Source: Saccharomycodes ludwigii
Taxonomy: Eukaryota > Ascomycota > Saccharomycetes > Saccharomycodales > Saccharomycodaceae
Reading direction: 5' to 3'
Assembly: GCF_020623625.1 (NCBI RefSeq)
Contig: NC_060200.1
Location: 2,252,001 to 2,316,000 of the forward strand
DNA length: 64,000 nucleotides
How positions within the stretch are numbered: position 1 is the first letter of the stretch; the number at the start of each line of letters is the position of its first letter. Below, in pieces: positions 21,491 through 31,315 of this stretch. Below the pieces are notes generated by a model that saw only the letters and a program-made list of their open reading frames with translations, did not search any database and was not told the origin of the DNA. Both the position numbers and the translations under genes were made by a program.

Positions 21491-22842
21491 GTTCAAATTC
21501 TAATACAATTTAGTCTAAACGCATATTATAACAATCTCTCATAAGAATCATATGGCTATTATGATTAGTATAATACATCACAGCCACGGGGCATCAGAAA
21601 CACAAAACCACCTCTTTCCTAATAATACTTGCTTCATATTTTAGTGTAAGCTGTTTTTAACGTAGTTTTAGAAAATTAACTGCTCTAAACGTAAGATGCT
21701 TAATCTAGACAATCAGAAGGATCACAGCAAGGACTATTATTACTATTTTTTTTAGAGCTAAACTTTGCATGGTTATCGCAAGTAAACTTCTTAAAAATAA
21801 ATTTTTTACAATTATCAAAATTTAGAAAGGTTACCGTTACAGTTTGAATGTAAAAAGAGACAGAAAATGTTGGGAAAGATTTAAATATAATAAATAATTA
21901 AAGTAGTTTGTTTTAGTCCCAATCAGGAAATTGTTCAAAATTTCTCTGTCACATATAGACGAGTAATGCTCTCGGCAATATTTCGGCACGCTTGACTAAA
22001 CAATAAACAAAAAAAAAAAAATATATATATATATATATAAATTTAATTGAATGATAAGATACAAGCCTACAGTATAGTAAAAGAGTTTTAGCCATTGGAT
22101 AATTCAATATACACATTAAAAGATAGAGAAGAAAACGAACTATTCCGTTTTTATCATTTAAGTGTCAAACAAAAGTATATACAAATTATAATTATTTATT
22201 TTATTTGTGCGACAATAAAATCGGGAAAAATTATTAAGATTACAACAAAAAAAAATTGTTAAAGGCAACATTAAATAACAGAGCCAGTTCAATGCATATA
22301 ATTATTTTAAATAAATTAGATGAAAATATAGTCATATAGAAATAACAATCATAAAAGAAGATTCGATAATATTATACAGCGTAATTTCATTATTGAGCAG
22401 AAGAAGAAAAGGAAACAAAAAAAAAATATATATGTACATATATATATATATAATATCATTAGAAACCAAAAACTAAAAAGGGGAAAAGAAAAATAATAAA
22501 TAGAAATTACTGTCAATAAAATAGGATTAATTAAAAACTTACAGGGAAAAACAAAAAAATAAAAATAAAAATAAAAATAAAAATAAAAATAAAAATAAAA
22601 ACAGAAGTGAATAAATTATAGAATGAAAATAAAGAAAACGAATTTTTTTTTCCCATCGAAATACAAATATATATATATATAATCATTATTGTTAGTACCG
22701 TCACTATTCATTAATAATCTCACCTGTCTATAGATTTCTATCGCATTATTTCATGGGGGGTAAATACAAGAGCCCAATTTTTTTTTTTATTTTTTTTATT
22801 TTATTTTTTTTTTTTTTGAATAACAAAAAAATTATGCATATA
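21491..22842. other. Long NGR1 3' flank without gene
   Basis: About 1.35 kb between the solo LTR and the NGR1 3' end with no protein gene seen. The first 500 bases have ordinary-complexity sequence and no open frame; the rest is AT-rich, with AT repeats (22020-22040, 22425-22452, 22669-22682) and an (AAAAAT)n array. An unannotated non-coding RNA or an eroded element cannot be excluded. I recognised none of the snRNA, SRP or RNase P RNA signatures. Confidence 0.4.
22556..22603. repeat. (AAAAAT)n microsatellite
   Basis: About eight perfect copies of a 6-bp unit in the NGR1 3' flank. The same unit recurs at 56597-56650. Confidence 0.9.
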
Positions 22843-23590
22843 TTAAAACATGGATGATGAATTAATAGATCCGTTTTTTTGATGTTGTTGATGTTGTTGT
22901 TGTAACAAAAACTGAAGTTGTTGTTGTTGTTGTTGCAGATTATTATTATTGATATTAGCAGCAGGTGCAGTATTGTTACTATTATACCCGTGCATATAAT
23001 TTTGTTGTGTTTGAAGTTGTAATTGCTTTTGAGATACAATGTTAGCAGATGGAACAAGAGATGGAATGTTGCCATTGCTGTCTATATTACGAGTATTATT
23101 GTTAATATGGCCAGAGAAACTATTAGAGCCACCAATAGGTTGAAAAACCTGAGCTGTATTTACAATATTGTTAAAATTGGTACTTCTACCGGTACTATTA
23201 TTATTATTATTATTGTTATTATTAATATCAGTAGTAAAAGCGGTTGCAGAAATACCGTCATTGGTCCCTTCGTTAGGATTACTCATATTACCACCAAGAA
23301 TTGAAGAAGATGGTGCGATCCAATTAGAACTCGTACCATTTTGATTATTGTGAAACAAATATTGTTGTTGCATATTCAACGCTGAATTAAAACTGGTGTT
23401 TGCATTAGGTATAGAATTAATATTGGTGGAATTGAAGGGCGTTGAAAGGATTTGTTGCTGCAACAATGGTAATTCAGTGTTGTTGATATTATTGCTGCTA
23501 GTAGTATTGGTATTAGATATGGAAGGAGAAGAAGATGGTAGTGAAAAACTTCTATCCCTCATAACAAGGTAATTCAAATTGGAAGAAGTT

Positions 23591-23634
<44 letters not shown>

Positions 23635-23783
23635 GTCGTTGATATTATCGACCGGATTTGTCAGCACTACTTGATTTCTACTAATAGTTGAGAGCCGATT
23701 CATTAATGCTTCTTGAGTCTCATCTAAAGTTCCAAGTACATTATTAATGACATTACTATTGGTAAAATTGTTATAGAGTGGAC

Positions 23784-23814
<31 letters not shown>

Positions 23815-25152
23815 TCCTTTACCCCAGGATACACGCAATACGGCTCCATTGACTATAAATCCATGTAATCCTGTAATAGCAGCTTCTGCATCTCTTCTAA
23901 TAAGAAAAGTAACAAAACCACAATTTCCGCCCTGAGTGTCCTTATTAATTATGTTATTCTGTTGGTGAAAAGAAGATGAAGAAGATAATAAAATACTATT
24001 ACTTCTATTTCGTGTGCCATTAGTATTATTTTGTAATATTTTGATTTGCTGGATTAAACCGAACGGTTGAAATAAATGTTGCAATTGCATTTCGTCAATA
24101 GAAGATGGCATGCCACCAACAAATAACGTGGTGTTATTATTATTACTACTACTATTATTATTATTATTATTATTATTATTTTTATTTGTGGGTTCTGAAC
24201 CAATACTACTGGTGGCAGAATTATTACTACTACTATTATTGGCGTTGATCGTGTTGTTTAAAGGACTGTCGGAAGTTGATGAAGCTGGTGAGTTATTAAT
24301 GTTATTATTATTAGCGTTGGTTATGGAACTCTGTGTAGTTTGTCTTGCGGTAGCATGAGCGACCCTTAAACATCTTCCTTTACACCACACTCCGTTCATT
24401 TCTCTCATGGCACGTTCCCTTTCTAGTTCAGAAGCAAATCTCACGAAACCAAAACATCTGCTTGCACCTGTAATAGGGTCTGTCATAACACGGACAGTTT
24501 TAACGCTACTATATCTTGTCTGAAACAAAGTTAACAAGTCAGCTTCGGTGCAACTTGGTGCCAAGTCACCTACAAACAAGGAATATTCGGGAGTTAAAGG
24601 AATTGTAGTTTCTAAAGTTGCTGCACTGGCCCAATTTAGTCTAAATGTTCGTTTATTGTCTGGGTTAGTCCAATGATAGTTGTTTGTTGGATCTTGCAAG
24701 TTTGGAATGGGTGTACTGTTTAAAGTTAAACCGTATTGCGCATCTTGAAATGATTTAAATTCTACAAAACAGTATCCTGCATGATGTAGGTGAGTTGTAT
24801 TAGGATCTATAAAATTAACACCATTTATGTTAATGCTTTGAGTGATATTATTATCTCCGGAACCAAAATTATTATTGGAACTATTAAAGTTGTTTGACAA
24901 AGTACTTGATGTGGAACATGGTATCAATAAATTTTTCTTTGCCCTGATTAATTTGACTTTCACTTTCTTGTTTAGTGATTCCCACAATGCCTGGATAGTA
25001 ATTTCACTGAATTGAGGGTCTAGATCACCCATCCAGAGAGTCCTTGGTGCTTCATTTGAAGATTGGATTGTAGTAGTAGGGGGCAAAGGGACAGTTGCTG
25101 TGGTGTTGGTGGTACCATTATTTGTCAATAAAGTTGATTGGGTTACATTCAT
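22843..25152 (-). CDS. NGR1: Ngr1/Nam8-type RNA-binding protein with three RRMs
   Basis: Ngr1 is a cytoplasmic RNA-binding protein that promotes decay of POR1 mRNA and slows growth when overproduced. This 769-residue protein has three RRMs: RNP2/RNP1 pairs TLWMGDL (38-44) with GYCFVEF (126-132), SLFVGDL (191-197) with RCFGFVRF (232-239), and TLFVGGM (342-348) with CGFVTF (411-416). The first RRM is split by an Asn/Ser-rich insert and the third carries an insert before RNP1. Linkers and the long C-terminal half are full of poly-Asn and some poly-Gln, as in yeast Ngr1 (672). NAM8 is a related splicing factor, but synteny with MET8 and AME1 selects NGR1. Confidence 0.92.
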
Positions 25153-25329
25153 ACTTTTCTATATTATTTTTAGGTATTTATTTCTTTTATCCTTGGGTTT
25201 ATTGTATGATAATAGTAATAGCAAAATAATAAGGTACTTTGATTTATATATATATATATATATATTTTTTGAAAATATTATTGCTTAGCTGGCACCGGTG
25301 AGTTGTCCACGAAAAAAAAAAGGGAAAGA

Positions 25330-25386
25330 TGAGAGAGAGAGAGAGAGAGAGAAAAAAAGAAAGAAAGAAAGAAAGAAAGAAAGAAA
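25330..25386. repeat. (AG)n then (AAAG)n purine tract
   Basis: About eleven AG units followed by six or seven AAAG units; one strand is pure purine over nearly 60 bases. Confidence 0.85.
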
Positions 25387-25584
25387 ATGAAAAAAGGGAA
25401 AGAGAAGCGTATAAATATATTATTTTTATTGGTTATTGAAATGAAATTTGAATTGGGAAATGATAGCAAGAAAGTGAAAGAGAGCAATAAAAAGAAAAGA
25501 TGCTATACATTTACTTTGAAATTGTATCAAAGTGGAATGGATCATATTTTTATTTCAATGTCAATAAAAGCTGTTGTGTAACTT

Positions 25585-25648
25585 CGTTGTGCGATGTGCG
25601 ATTGCGTTGTGCGTTGTGCGTTGTGCGATTGCGTTGTGCGTTGTGCGA
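25585..25648. repeat. GTTGTGCG / ATTGCG tandem array
   Basis: Seven occurrences of TGTGCG at 7-18 base spacing, with a higher-order unit ATTGCGTTGTGCG TTGTGCG that appears twice. It is strikingly GC-rich for this genome's intergenic DNA and lies between the divergent NGR1 and AME1 starts. Confidence 0.85.
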
Positions 25649-25984
25649 AATTCTAAGTCCTTCTTTTCCCGATATAATTTATAGAGGGGTTTTTTTTTGT
25701 GCTGTTTATTTAATTTGAAAATTCAGTGCTAAAAAACACTCCTTTTCTTATTGAATTTGCCACTTTGTCCCTTTTATTACTATTATTATTTAAAATAGAA
25801 TGAAAGGCAAATACCGAACACTCTCGGACTACATATATCATATCTTTTTAATGCCTTCTATAACTACAAAAAAAAAATACAATAGTTGCAATTCCAATTT
25901 TATTACTTGAATAAACAAACGCGTTAATACCTACAGCCATTAATTCAAGTAATACAAATACCAATATATAGATATCCGTAAACT

Positions 25985-26962
25985 ATGGATCATAGAAGAC
26001 TAAATGCTATATTGTATAGACAAAGAGGCTCCTTTAAAAATTATAAAAAATTGTTAAATTTGAATATACACCTTCTAAAAACGGCTACTGACAATGAAAA
26101 TATCTCTAGTATACAAAACGCTTTATTAGGAATAGAAACAGAATATGAACCTAAGGGAGAGAGTAAATTAATGGAGGAAATGGCTAGTAACATATCAGAT
26201 GCCATATCAGATGCCATACCAGATGTCACATTAGATGCCATACCAGGTGTTACACCAGATGCCATACCAGATGCCATACCAGATGCCATACCAGATGCCA
26301 TACCAGGTGTTACACCAGATGCCATACCAGATGCCACATTAGATGCCATACCAGATGCCACATTAGATGCCATACCAGATGCCACATTAGATGCCATACC
26401 AGATGCCATACCAGATGCCATACCAGGTGTTACACCAGATGTTACACCAGATTCTACAACTAACTATCAACCAAAAATGAAAGAAGAGGATGTAGAAAAA
26501 AAATACCATTTAAATAAATTTACTAGTAGCCATCAGAATAATGTACCAATCAATAACAAATTACTTTGTTCAATAAGCACAATGACCACCATTAAAGTAT
26601 TACAAGATATACTAAAAGAAATTTTCCAAAAAAATTTAATATCTGAAGGATTGGAAAAATTCAATGGCGAATCCAACAACACTGCTAGTTCACCCAGTAC
26701 TAAATTATCCTTTAAGTTAGATATCAAATTATTTAGCAGTTTATTAAATTTAATTTTATATGAATTGGAAATAATACAAGATTTAAACATACAGAACAAC
26801 GAAATGATTTATAATTTTAAACAAATTACAAAGCTACAATCTAATTTAGCTTATAGTATATATTATGAGAACACTAATACCACTACCATTCCAACTGGTA
26901 ATACAAATAATAGAAAGTATAAGTTAGATAATTTATTGGATAGTTATAAGAAAAAAATATAA
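25985..26962 (+). CDS. AME1: Ame1 (CENP-U) inner-kinetochore subunit of COMA
   Basis: Ame1 pairs with Okp1 in the COMA complex and links centromeric nucleosomes to the Mtw1/MIND complex through its N-terminal tail. The 325-residue protein keeps the short N-terminal motif (RQRGSFKNY, like RLRGSHSRR in yeast) and the structured C-terminal part: STMTTIKVLQDILKEIF (about 198-214), KLDIKLFSSLL and DLNIQNNEMIYNFKQI (about 263-278). Between them, residues 72-159 are about 22 tandem tetrapeptides (DAIP, GVTP, DATL). It is divergent from NGR1 and convergent with ERV14, as in S. cerevisiae (YBR211C between ERV15 and NGR1). The C-terminus after the coiled-coil is shorter than in yeast. Confidence 0.88.
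   Translation: MDHRRLNAILYRQRGSFKNYKKLLNLNIHLLKTATDNENISSIQNALLGIETEYEPKGESKLMEEMASNISDAISDAIPDVTLDAIPGVTPDAIPDAIPDAIPDAIPGVTPDAIPDATLDAIPDATLDAIPDATLDAIPDAIPDAIPGVTPDVTPDSTTNYQPKMKEEDVEKKYHLNKFTSSHQNNVPINNKLLCSISTMTTIKVLQDILKEIFQKNLISEGLEKFNGESNNTASSPSTKLSFKLDIKLFSSLLNLILYELEIIQDLNIQNNEMIYNFKQITKLQSNLAYSIYYENTNTTTIPTGNTNNRKYKLDNLLDSYKKKI
26198..26461. repeat. 12-bp minisatellite inside AME1
   Basis: About 22 units of 12 bases based on GATGCCATACCA, in three main variants coding DAIP, GVTP and DATL. Higher-order repetition (DATL-DAIP three times; DAIP-DAIP-DAIP-GVTP blocks) shows expansion by unequal exchange or slippage. The frame is also open on the other strand, which is a trivial result of the repeat. 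Confidence 0.92.
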
Positions 26963-26998
26963 ATATAAAGTAACTATTATATATTAGATTATCACAAA

Positions 26999-27040
<42 letters not shown>
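26999..27040. repeat. (AT)n microsatellite
   Basis: About twenty AT units in the 155-base gap between the convergent AME1 and ERV14 genes. Confidence 0.9.
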
Positions 27041-27043
<3 letters not shown>

Positions 27044-27117
27044 GTACAAAAATAGGAAATATATAATAGTAATAATAATAAAAAAATAGTATTTTTAGAA
27101 AAGCAACGTTGATATTA

Positions 27118-27534
27118 TTATGGGGATGATTCTTCATCGATTAATGCCATGATCATTCTATACAAGTAGAAAAAAAACATAAACAAATAGAATCCCAATT
27201 TCAAAAAGCTTTCTCTCTTATGTTTACCCAAAGTTCTAAAAATTTCGGTGGCATCCAACATCTGTAGTTTATTGTAATATTTGTTAATATTGAAAAATAA
27301 GATTGGTGCATTAAGGATAAAGACAAACCAGTAACCGTTAATTAGGAATAATAGAGATATAATAGCATGCAAAATAGCTTCTGGACCAATCAACTTGTTA
27401 ATTCTGCTACACAATTCAATCGGGTTAATATAATCAGATTCCAAATCAGAATACATGATTGTGAAGTGAACTTGAGCAAATAAGTTAATACAGTTAGCTA
27501 TAACAGCAAAAATGAATAATAAAATAACACCCAT
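27118..27534 (-). CDS. ERV14: Cornichon-family COPII cargo receptor
   Basis: Erv14 is an ER-to-Golgi cargo receptor that packages many plasma-membrane proteins, such as Axl2, into COPII vesicles. The 138-residue protein (yeast Erv14 138, Erv15 142) has three hydrophobic segments (about 5-25, 55-78 and 112-132) and cornichon signatures: [19 protein letters not shown] (about 24-42), [14 protein letters not shown] (about 65-78) and a [17 protein letters not shown] loop (about 94-110). It is convergent with AME1, the same relation as ERV15-AME1 in yeast. Yeast has two ohnologues, ERV14 beside OLE1 and ERV15 beside AME1; both neighbours occur in this window, so this gene predates the pair. Confidence 0.96.
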   Translation of the reverse strand: MGVILLFIFAVIANCINLFAQVHFTIMYSDLESDYINPIELCSRINKLIGPEAILHAIISLLFLINGYWFVFILNAPILFFNINKYYNKLQMLDATEIFRTLGKHKRESFLKLGFYLFMFFFYLYRMIMALIDEESSP

Positions 27535-27864
27535 TGTTTGTTATTTTGGAAATATATGATGAATATGTCTTTTTTATTTTTTCTTTTCCTCTTTTTCTTT
27601 TCCTCTTTTTCTTTTCCTCTTTTTCTTTTCCTCTTTTTCTTTTCCGTCTTTCTTTCTAGAAAACCAATTTATAACAATCGATAATGGATATTTCCGTTAA
27701 GGTTCAAAAAAAAAAAAAAAAAATAAAGTAGAATAAATTTTTTTTATTGATTTCCAAAGATTAAAAGATTAAAGTTCCGAAAAAAAGAAAAAAAGAAAAA
27801 AAAAAAAAAAAGGAAAAAAAAAAAGGTGTTGGTGTTAACACAAATTGTAATAAAAAAAAAGAAA
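27535..27864. other. ERV14 promoter to tRNA-Ile
   Basis: No gene seen. It has the 14-bp pyrimidine repeat (27583-27645) immediately upstream of ERV14, then A-rich runs (27706-27723 and 27780-27826). By synteny the right breakpoint of an inversion lies here or in the next gap. Confidence 0.5.
27583..27645. repeat. (CTTTTCCTCTTTTT)n tandem repeat
   Basis: Four and a half copies of a 14-bp unit starting at 27583, 27597, 27611, 27625 and 27639. On the ERV14 coding strand this is a purine-only tract about 50 bases before the start codon. Confidence 0.9.
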
Positions 27865-27938
27865 TGGTTCCTAGCAGGATCGAACTGCTGATCCCCGCGT
27901 TATTAGCACGGTGCCTTAACCAACTGGGCCAAGGAACC
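27865..27938 (-). tRNA. tRNA-Ile(AAT)
   Basis: The minus strand gives a 74-base tRNA: acceptor GGTTCCTTGG, D-arm GCCCAGTTGGTTAAGGC, anticodon loop TAATAAC with AAT, T-arm CAGTTCGATCCTG and closing AGGAACC plus discriminator A. A minus-strand T9 run lies at about 27852-27860 as a Pol III terminator. No LTR ends were recognised in its upstream flank. Confidence 0.96.
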
Positions 27939-28351
27939 AAAATCTGGTTGAAAAGTTACTAAGGATGTTCAACACAAAGGTAAAAAGATGGTTTTTTTTT
28001 CTTCACTCTTTCCCTTTTTCCATTCAATCGGCGTTAGACCTACTTACGACTTGGTAGTTAGTGGAAAAGTTATGATAGATTTATTTCAAGAAAATTTGGA
28101 GTTGTTTAGGCGGAGTAGTTATATATCGATAAGTTGGTGAAGAAAAGAAAAGAGATAAAAAAAAAAAAAAAAAAGGCTGGAACACAAAGAAAGAATAATA
28201 AGTTGTACTTACACAGCCAGCTCATCCTTAAATAGACAGATAAACTTTTCCCATGGGAGAGCGGAATGGTAATGGAGTAATTTTTATTTTTATTTTTATT
28301 TCCATTTCCACGCACGTTTCTTTTTATTATTTCCTTTTCTTTTTTCCATTC

Positions 28352-28400
28352 GCACTCTGTGCCACTCTCTGTGCCACTCTCTGTGCCACTCTCTGCCGCC
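28352..28400. repeat. (ACTCTCTGTGCC)n tandem repeat
   Basis: Three and a half copies of a 12-bp unit, unusually GC-rich for the region, followed by a pyrimidine tract CCGCCCG-TTTTC(TTTCCC)n. Confidence 0.85.
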
Positions 28401-28797
28401 CGTTTTCTTTCCCTTTCCCTTTCCCGTGGCCCCCCTTTTTTTTATTTTATTTTTTTTAGTACGAAAAAGAAATAAAAATAAAAATGCCCCTTCTTCATTT
28501 AACTTGTATATAAATCATTGAAGAAAAATATAAAATTATAAAAATAAAATAAAATAAAAAAAAACTCGCTTCGAGCACATAAACAAAGGAAACTTTATCC
28601 TTTATACCTAACATAAATCATAAATTAAGAAAATAAGAAAAAAAGAAAAAGAAATATTTTGATTATATATAATAACCTCTATTGTTAATTGTCTACCATT
28701 CATATAAATTAATCATAAGAAATAACCTTCCAATTATTATTTCTTTCCCTTCTCTTTTTTCCATTTTTAATCATCATTATTCTAACTATTATAACCA

Positions 28798-28845
<48 letters not shown>
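28798..28845. repeat. (TAC)n trinucleotide repeat in SDS23 leader
   Basis: About sixteen TAC units, ending roughly 47 bases before the SDS23 start codon, so probably in the 5' UTR or core promoter. Confidence 0.9.
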
Positions 28846-28846
<1 letters not shown>

Positions 28847-28891
28847 GTAATTCCAAATATATAGAACTATCAATAACAACAACAAGAAAAA

Positions 28892-31027
28892 ATGGGAGGT
28901 TCTCAAGTAATCAACAACTCTAACATCTCAAATGGTACTCATTCTTCATCTACTTCTATTAATAGTAGCAACACCTCTACCAATTCTGCTAAGAGACATG
29001 ATTCTATAGTCGAAATGCTATCTTCACCACTAATGAATCCTATCAGTAATAATACATGCACTAGCATACCTAGCCTGTTGGAAAATACTACGGGAAATTC
29101 TATGTCCAGTGGTACCAATAATAGTATTACCGCAACTCCGGGCATGTTCAATTCTTTTACTGCCAGTGAATTGTCTAGAACTACAAGTATCTCCTCTACT
29201 GCTAACACTTACAACAATGTTAATAGTAGTGTGTCTTCTTCTCCATCCACATCTTCCTTAACATCATTGGGTAGTAGTACAATCGGTGTCACCAACGGCG
29301 TTACTGCTAATGCCAGTAACAATAGCAATTCTAATTTTAATTTTAATTCTAATACTAATCCCAATCCAACTGATGATATGGATATACATAGTACCACAAT
29401 GCACCATTCCAATTCATGGTTTGTCTTTAAAGTTCATAAAAAGAATTGGGAACATATCAAGTTATCTCAATTGATTGAGAGTAACAAGTTGATCTATATT
29501 CGTGGGGATTTAAGTGTAGAAGATGCTTTCAATAAGTTGGTTGAATATAACTTAACCAGTTTACCAGTACTATTAGATGAAACTACAGAAGATGGTTCAT
29601 CGGTTTCCACGAACAACACTGAAGCTGGTAACAAGGGGTCTGGTGCCAATAGCATTGGTATCAAAAGTATGAATTGTTTGACTTTTGACTATAATGACTT
29701 AAATTCATATTTGCTATTGGTGTTGGGTAAAATTAAGGTTCTTGGTAATAATTCTGGAGGCAACAACAATATTTCAGCCCAGGATTTGGAGAAAATTACC
29801 AGAGATTGCCAAATGGGCAAACCAGTGCCAGTTGGTGAGATTGTTAGGTTGACCCCGAAAAACCCATTCTATAAAATACCCCAAGATGAAAGTTTAAGTA
29901 CAGCAATGGGAATTTTAGGCTCAGGTGTTCATAAGATTGCAATTACAGATATTGAGCAACAAACAATTTTAGGCATTTTATCTCAAAGAAGATTAATCAA
30001 GTATATTTGGGACAATGCAAGAAATTTTAAAAACTTGGAGCCTTTGTTAAATGCTTCATTACAGAGCTTGAAAATCGGTGTTCTAAATTATTCTCACAAA
30101 ACTGCAAGTACATCTAGCGGTAAGCCTAGTAGTAGCAATATTCCTGGCGGTAATAATGCTAGTAGTAGTAGCGGAAGTTTTAGAAATACTGGCGGAAGAA
30201 AATACTCTCGTGTTATATCTATTAGTGGAGATGAACCATTGATTAATGCGTTGTACAAGATGCATATTGAAAGGATATCTTCTATAGCAGTTGTGGATTC
30301 ACAAGGTATTTTATTGGGTAATATCTCTGTTACTGACGTTAAAAATGTTACCAGGACATCTCAATATCCGTTATTGCACAACACTTGTAGGCATTTTATC
30401 ACTGTTATTTTAAATAATAGGGGGTTGGAGATGGGTGGTAAAGATTCGTTTCCCATTTTCCATGTTTATCCTAGCAGTTCATTAGCCAGAACTTTGGCTA
30501 AGTTGGTAGCTACCAAAGCTCATAGGTTATGGATTGTGCAGCCTAGTGATGTAGGGAATGGCAATGCTAACAACAATAACAGTGCAAATACTAGTAATAA
30601 TAACAGTGCTACCGGCCACCATCACCACCATCATCATCATCATCACAATAGTACTACTAATAATAATAGTTCGACGAATAGTAGTTTTGATATTCCTAGA
30701 AGTGTATCTCCGATGTCAGTATTAACAGACTCCATAAGCACAACCAGTATTAATAATAGTACTACAACTTTGAACAGTAATGCCGATGACAATAATAATA
30801 GTAGCTCGCATATTTCTTCATCAAGTGCAAATAGCAATAATAACAGCAGCAATGAATACAATAACATTTATTATAACAATAGTTTTGACAACGAAAGAGG
30901 TACTGGCAAATTAATCGGGGTGGTTTCATTAACAGATATTTTAGGGTTATTTGCTAGAAGACAAACTGAATATAAGGAGATTGATCCTCAAATGGCTAGA
31001 AGACAAAGAAGTTCAGTTGGGATATAG
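28892..31027 (+). CDS. SDS23: Sds23/Sds24 CBS-domain cell-cycle regulator
   Basis: Sds23 proteins inhibit PP2A-type and related phosphatase activity and are needed for cell-cycle progression and starvation response. The 711-residue protein has CBS-type repeats: one around 185-225 (IYIRGDLSVEDAFNKLVEYNLTSL in part), one around 315-375 (VGEIVRLTP...ILGILSQRRL), one around 440-490 (VISISGDEPLINALYKM) and a split last one near 500-550 and 670-690 (IGVVSLTDILGLF). The insert in the last repeat contains ten histidines (about 576-585) amid Asn/Ser. It is longer than the yeast proteins (527), mainly through the Ser/Asn-rich N-terminus and this insert. Yeast SDS23 neighbours GEP7 and OLE1, and SDS24 neighbours MET8 and HPC2; all four are in this window. 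Confidence 0.94.
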   Translation: MGGSQVINNSNISNGTHSSSTSINSSNTSTNSAKRHDSIVEMLSSPLMNPISNNTCTSIPSLLENTTGNSMSSGTNNSITATPGMFNSFTASELSRTTSISSTANTYNNVNSSVSSSPSTSSLTSLGSSTIGVTNGVTANASNNSNSNFNFNSNTNPNPTDDMDIHSTTMHHSNSWFVFKVHKKNWEHIKLSQLIESNKLIYIRGDLSVEDAFNKLVEYNLTSLPVLLDETTEDGSSVSTNNTEAGNKGSGANSIGIKSMNCLTFDYNDLNSYLLLVLGKIKVLGNNSGGNNNISAQDLEKITRDCQMGKPVPVGEIVRLTPKNPFYKIPQDESLSTAMGILGSGVHKIAITDIEQQTILGILSQRRLIKYIWDNARNFKNLEPLLNASLQSLKIGVLNYSHKTASTSSGKPSSSNIPGGNNASSSSGSFRNTGGRKYSRVISISGDEPLINALYKMHIERISSIAVVDSQGILLGNISVTDVKNVTRTSQYPLLHNTCRHFITVILNNRGLEMGGKDSFPIFHVYPSSSLARTLAKLVATKAHRLWIVQPSDVGNGNANNNNSANTSNNNSATGHHHHHHHHHHNSTTNNNSSTNSSFDIPRSVSPMSVLTDSISTTSINNSTTTLNSNADDNNNSSSHISSSSANSNNNSSNEYNNIYYNNSFDNERGTGKLIGVVSLTDILGLFARRQTEYKEIDPQMARRQRSSVGI

Positions 31028-31234
31028 TAGCTTTTACTTGTAGAGCCATTAATATTATGATTGTTACGTACGTTTTATTTTATTTTACTGTTTTATTTAG
31101 TTTTAAAATTATTTTATAATAAATATTAAGGATGACGCTTTGTTAATTTTTACTAGCCAAGACTAAGAAGTTGCATTCTATTAGGGTTGTTGTTTGCTTG
31201 GATGATCTCTATGATTTTGTTTGAATTGAAAGGG

Positions 31235-31278
31235 GGAGAAGAAGAAGAAGAAGAAGAAGAAGAAAGAAAAAAAAAAAG
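31235..31278. repeat. (GAA)n and A-run repeat
   Basis: About nine GAA units followed by an 11-base A run. The A run is the first strong minus-strand T run after tRNA-Asn and may be its terminator. Confidence 0.8.
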
Positions 31279-31315
31279 AAGGGAAAGAAACAGAGATATT
31301 CATATTCTTGCACAA

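Larger units (their letters stand above)
25153..25984. other. Divergent NGR1-AME1 promoter region
   Basis: No gene seen. In order it holds an AT repeat (25244-25265), an (AG)n-(AAAG)n purine tract (25330-25386), an unusual GC-rich GTTGTGCG array (25585-25648) and AT-rich DNA up to the AME1 start. Confidence 0.5.
27939..28891. other. tRNA-Ile to SDS23 intergenic region
   Basis: About 950 bases with no gene seen. It holds an A run (28158-28174), a 12-bp ACTCTCTGTGCC repeat (28352-28400), AT-rich DNA with AAAAT repeats (28470-28570) and a (TAC)n array in the SDS23 leader (28798-28845). Upstream reading frames across the TAC repeat are not convincing. Confidence 0.5.

Noticed and set aside
26041-26421. 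Minus-strand 126-residue frame over the AME1 repeat
   Set aside because: The repeat unit is a multiple of three and lacks stops on both strands, so the antisense frame is automatic.
27745-27765. TTGATTTCCAAAG resembling a point-centromere CDEIII element
   Set aside because: The essential CCG core reads CCA, there is no CDEI (RTCACRTG) at the right distance and the AT-rich spacer is absent. The yeast syntenic region is not centromeric.
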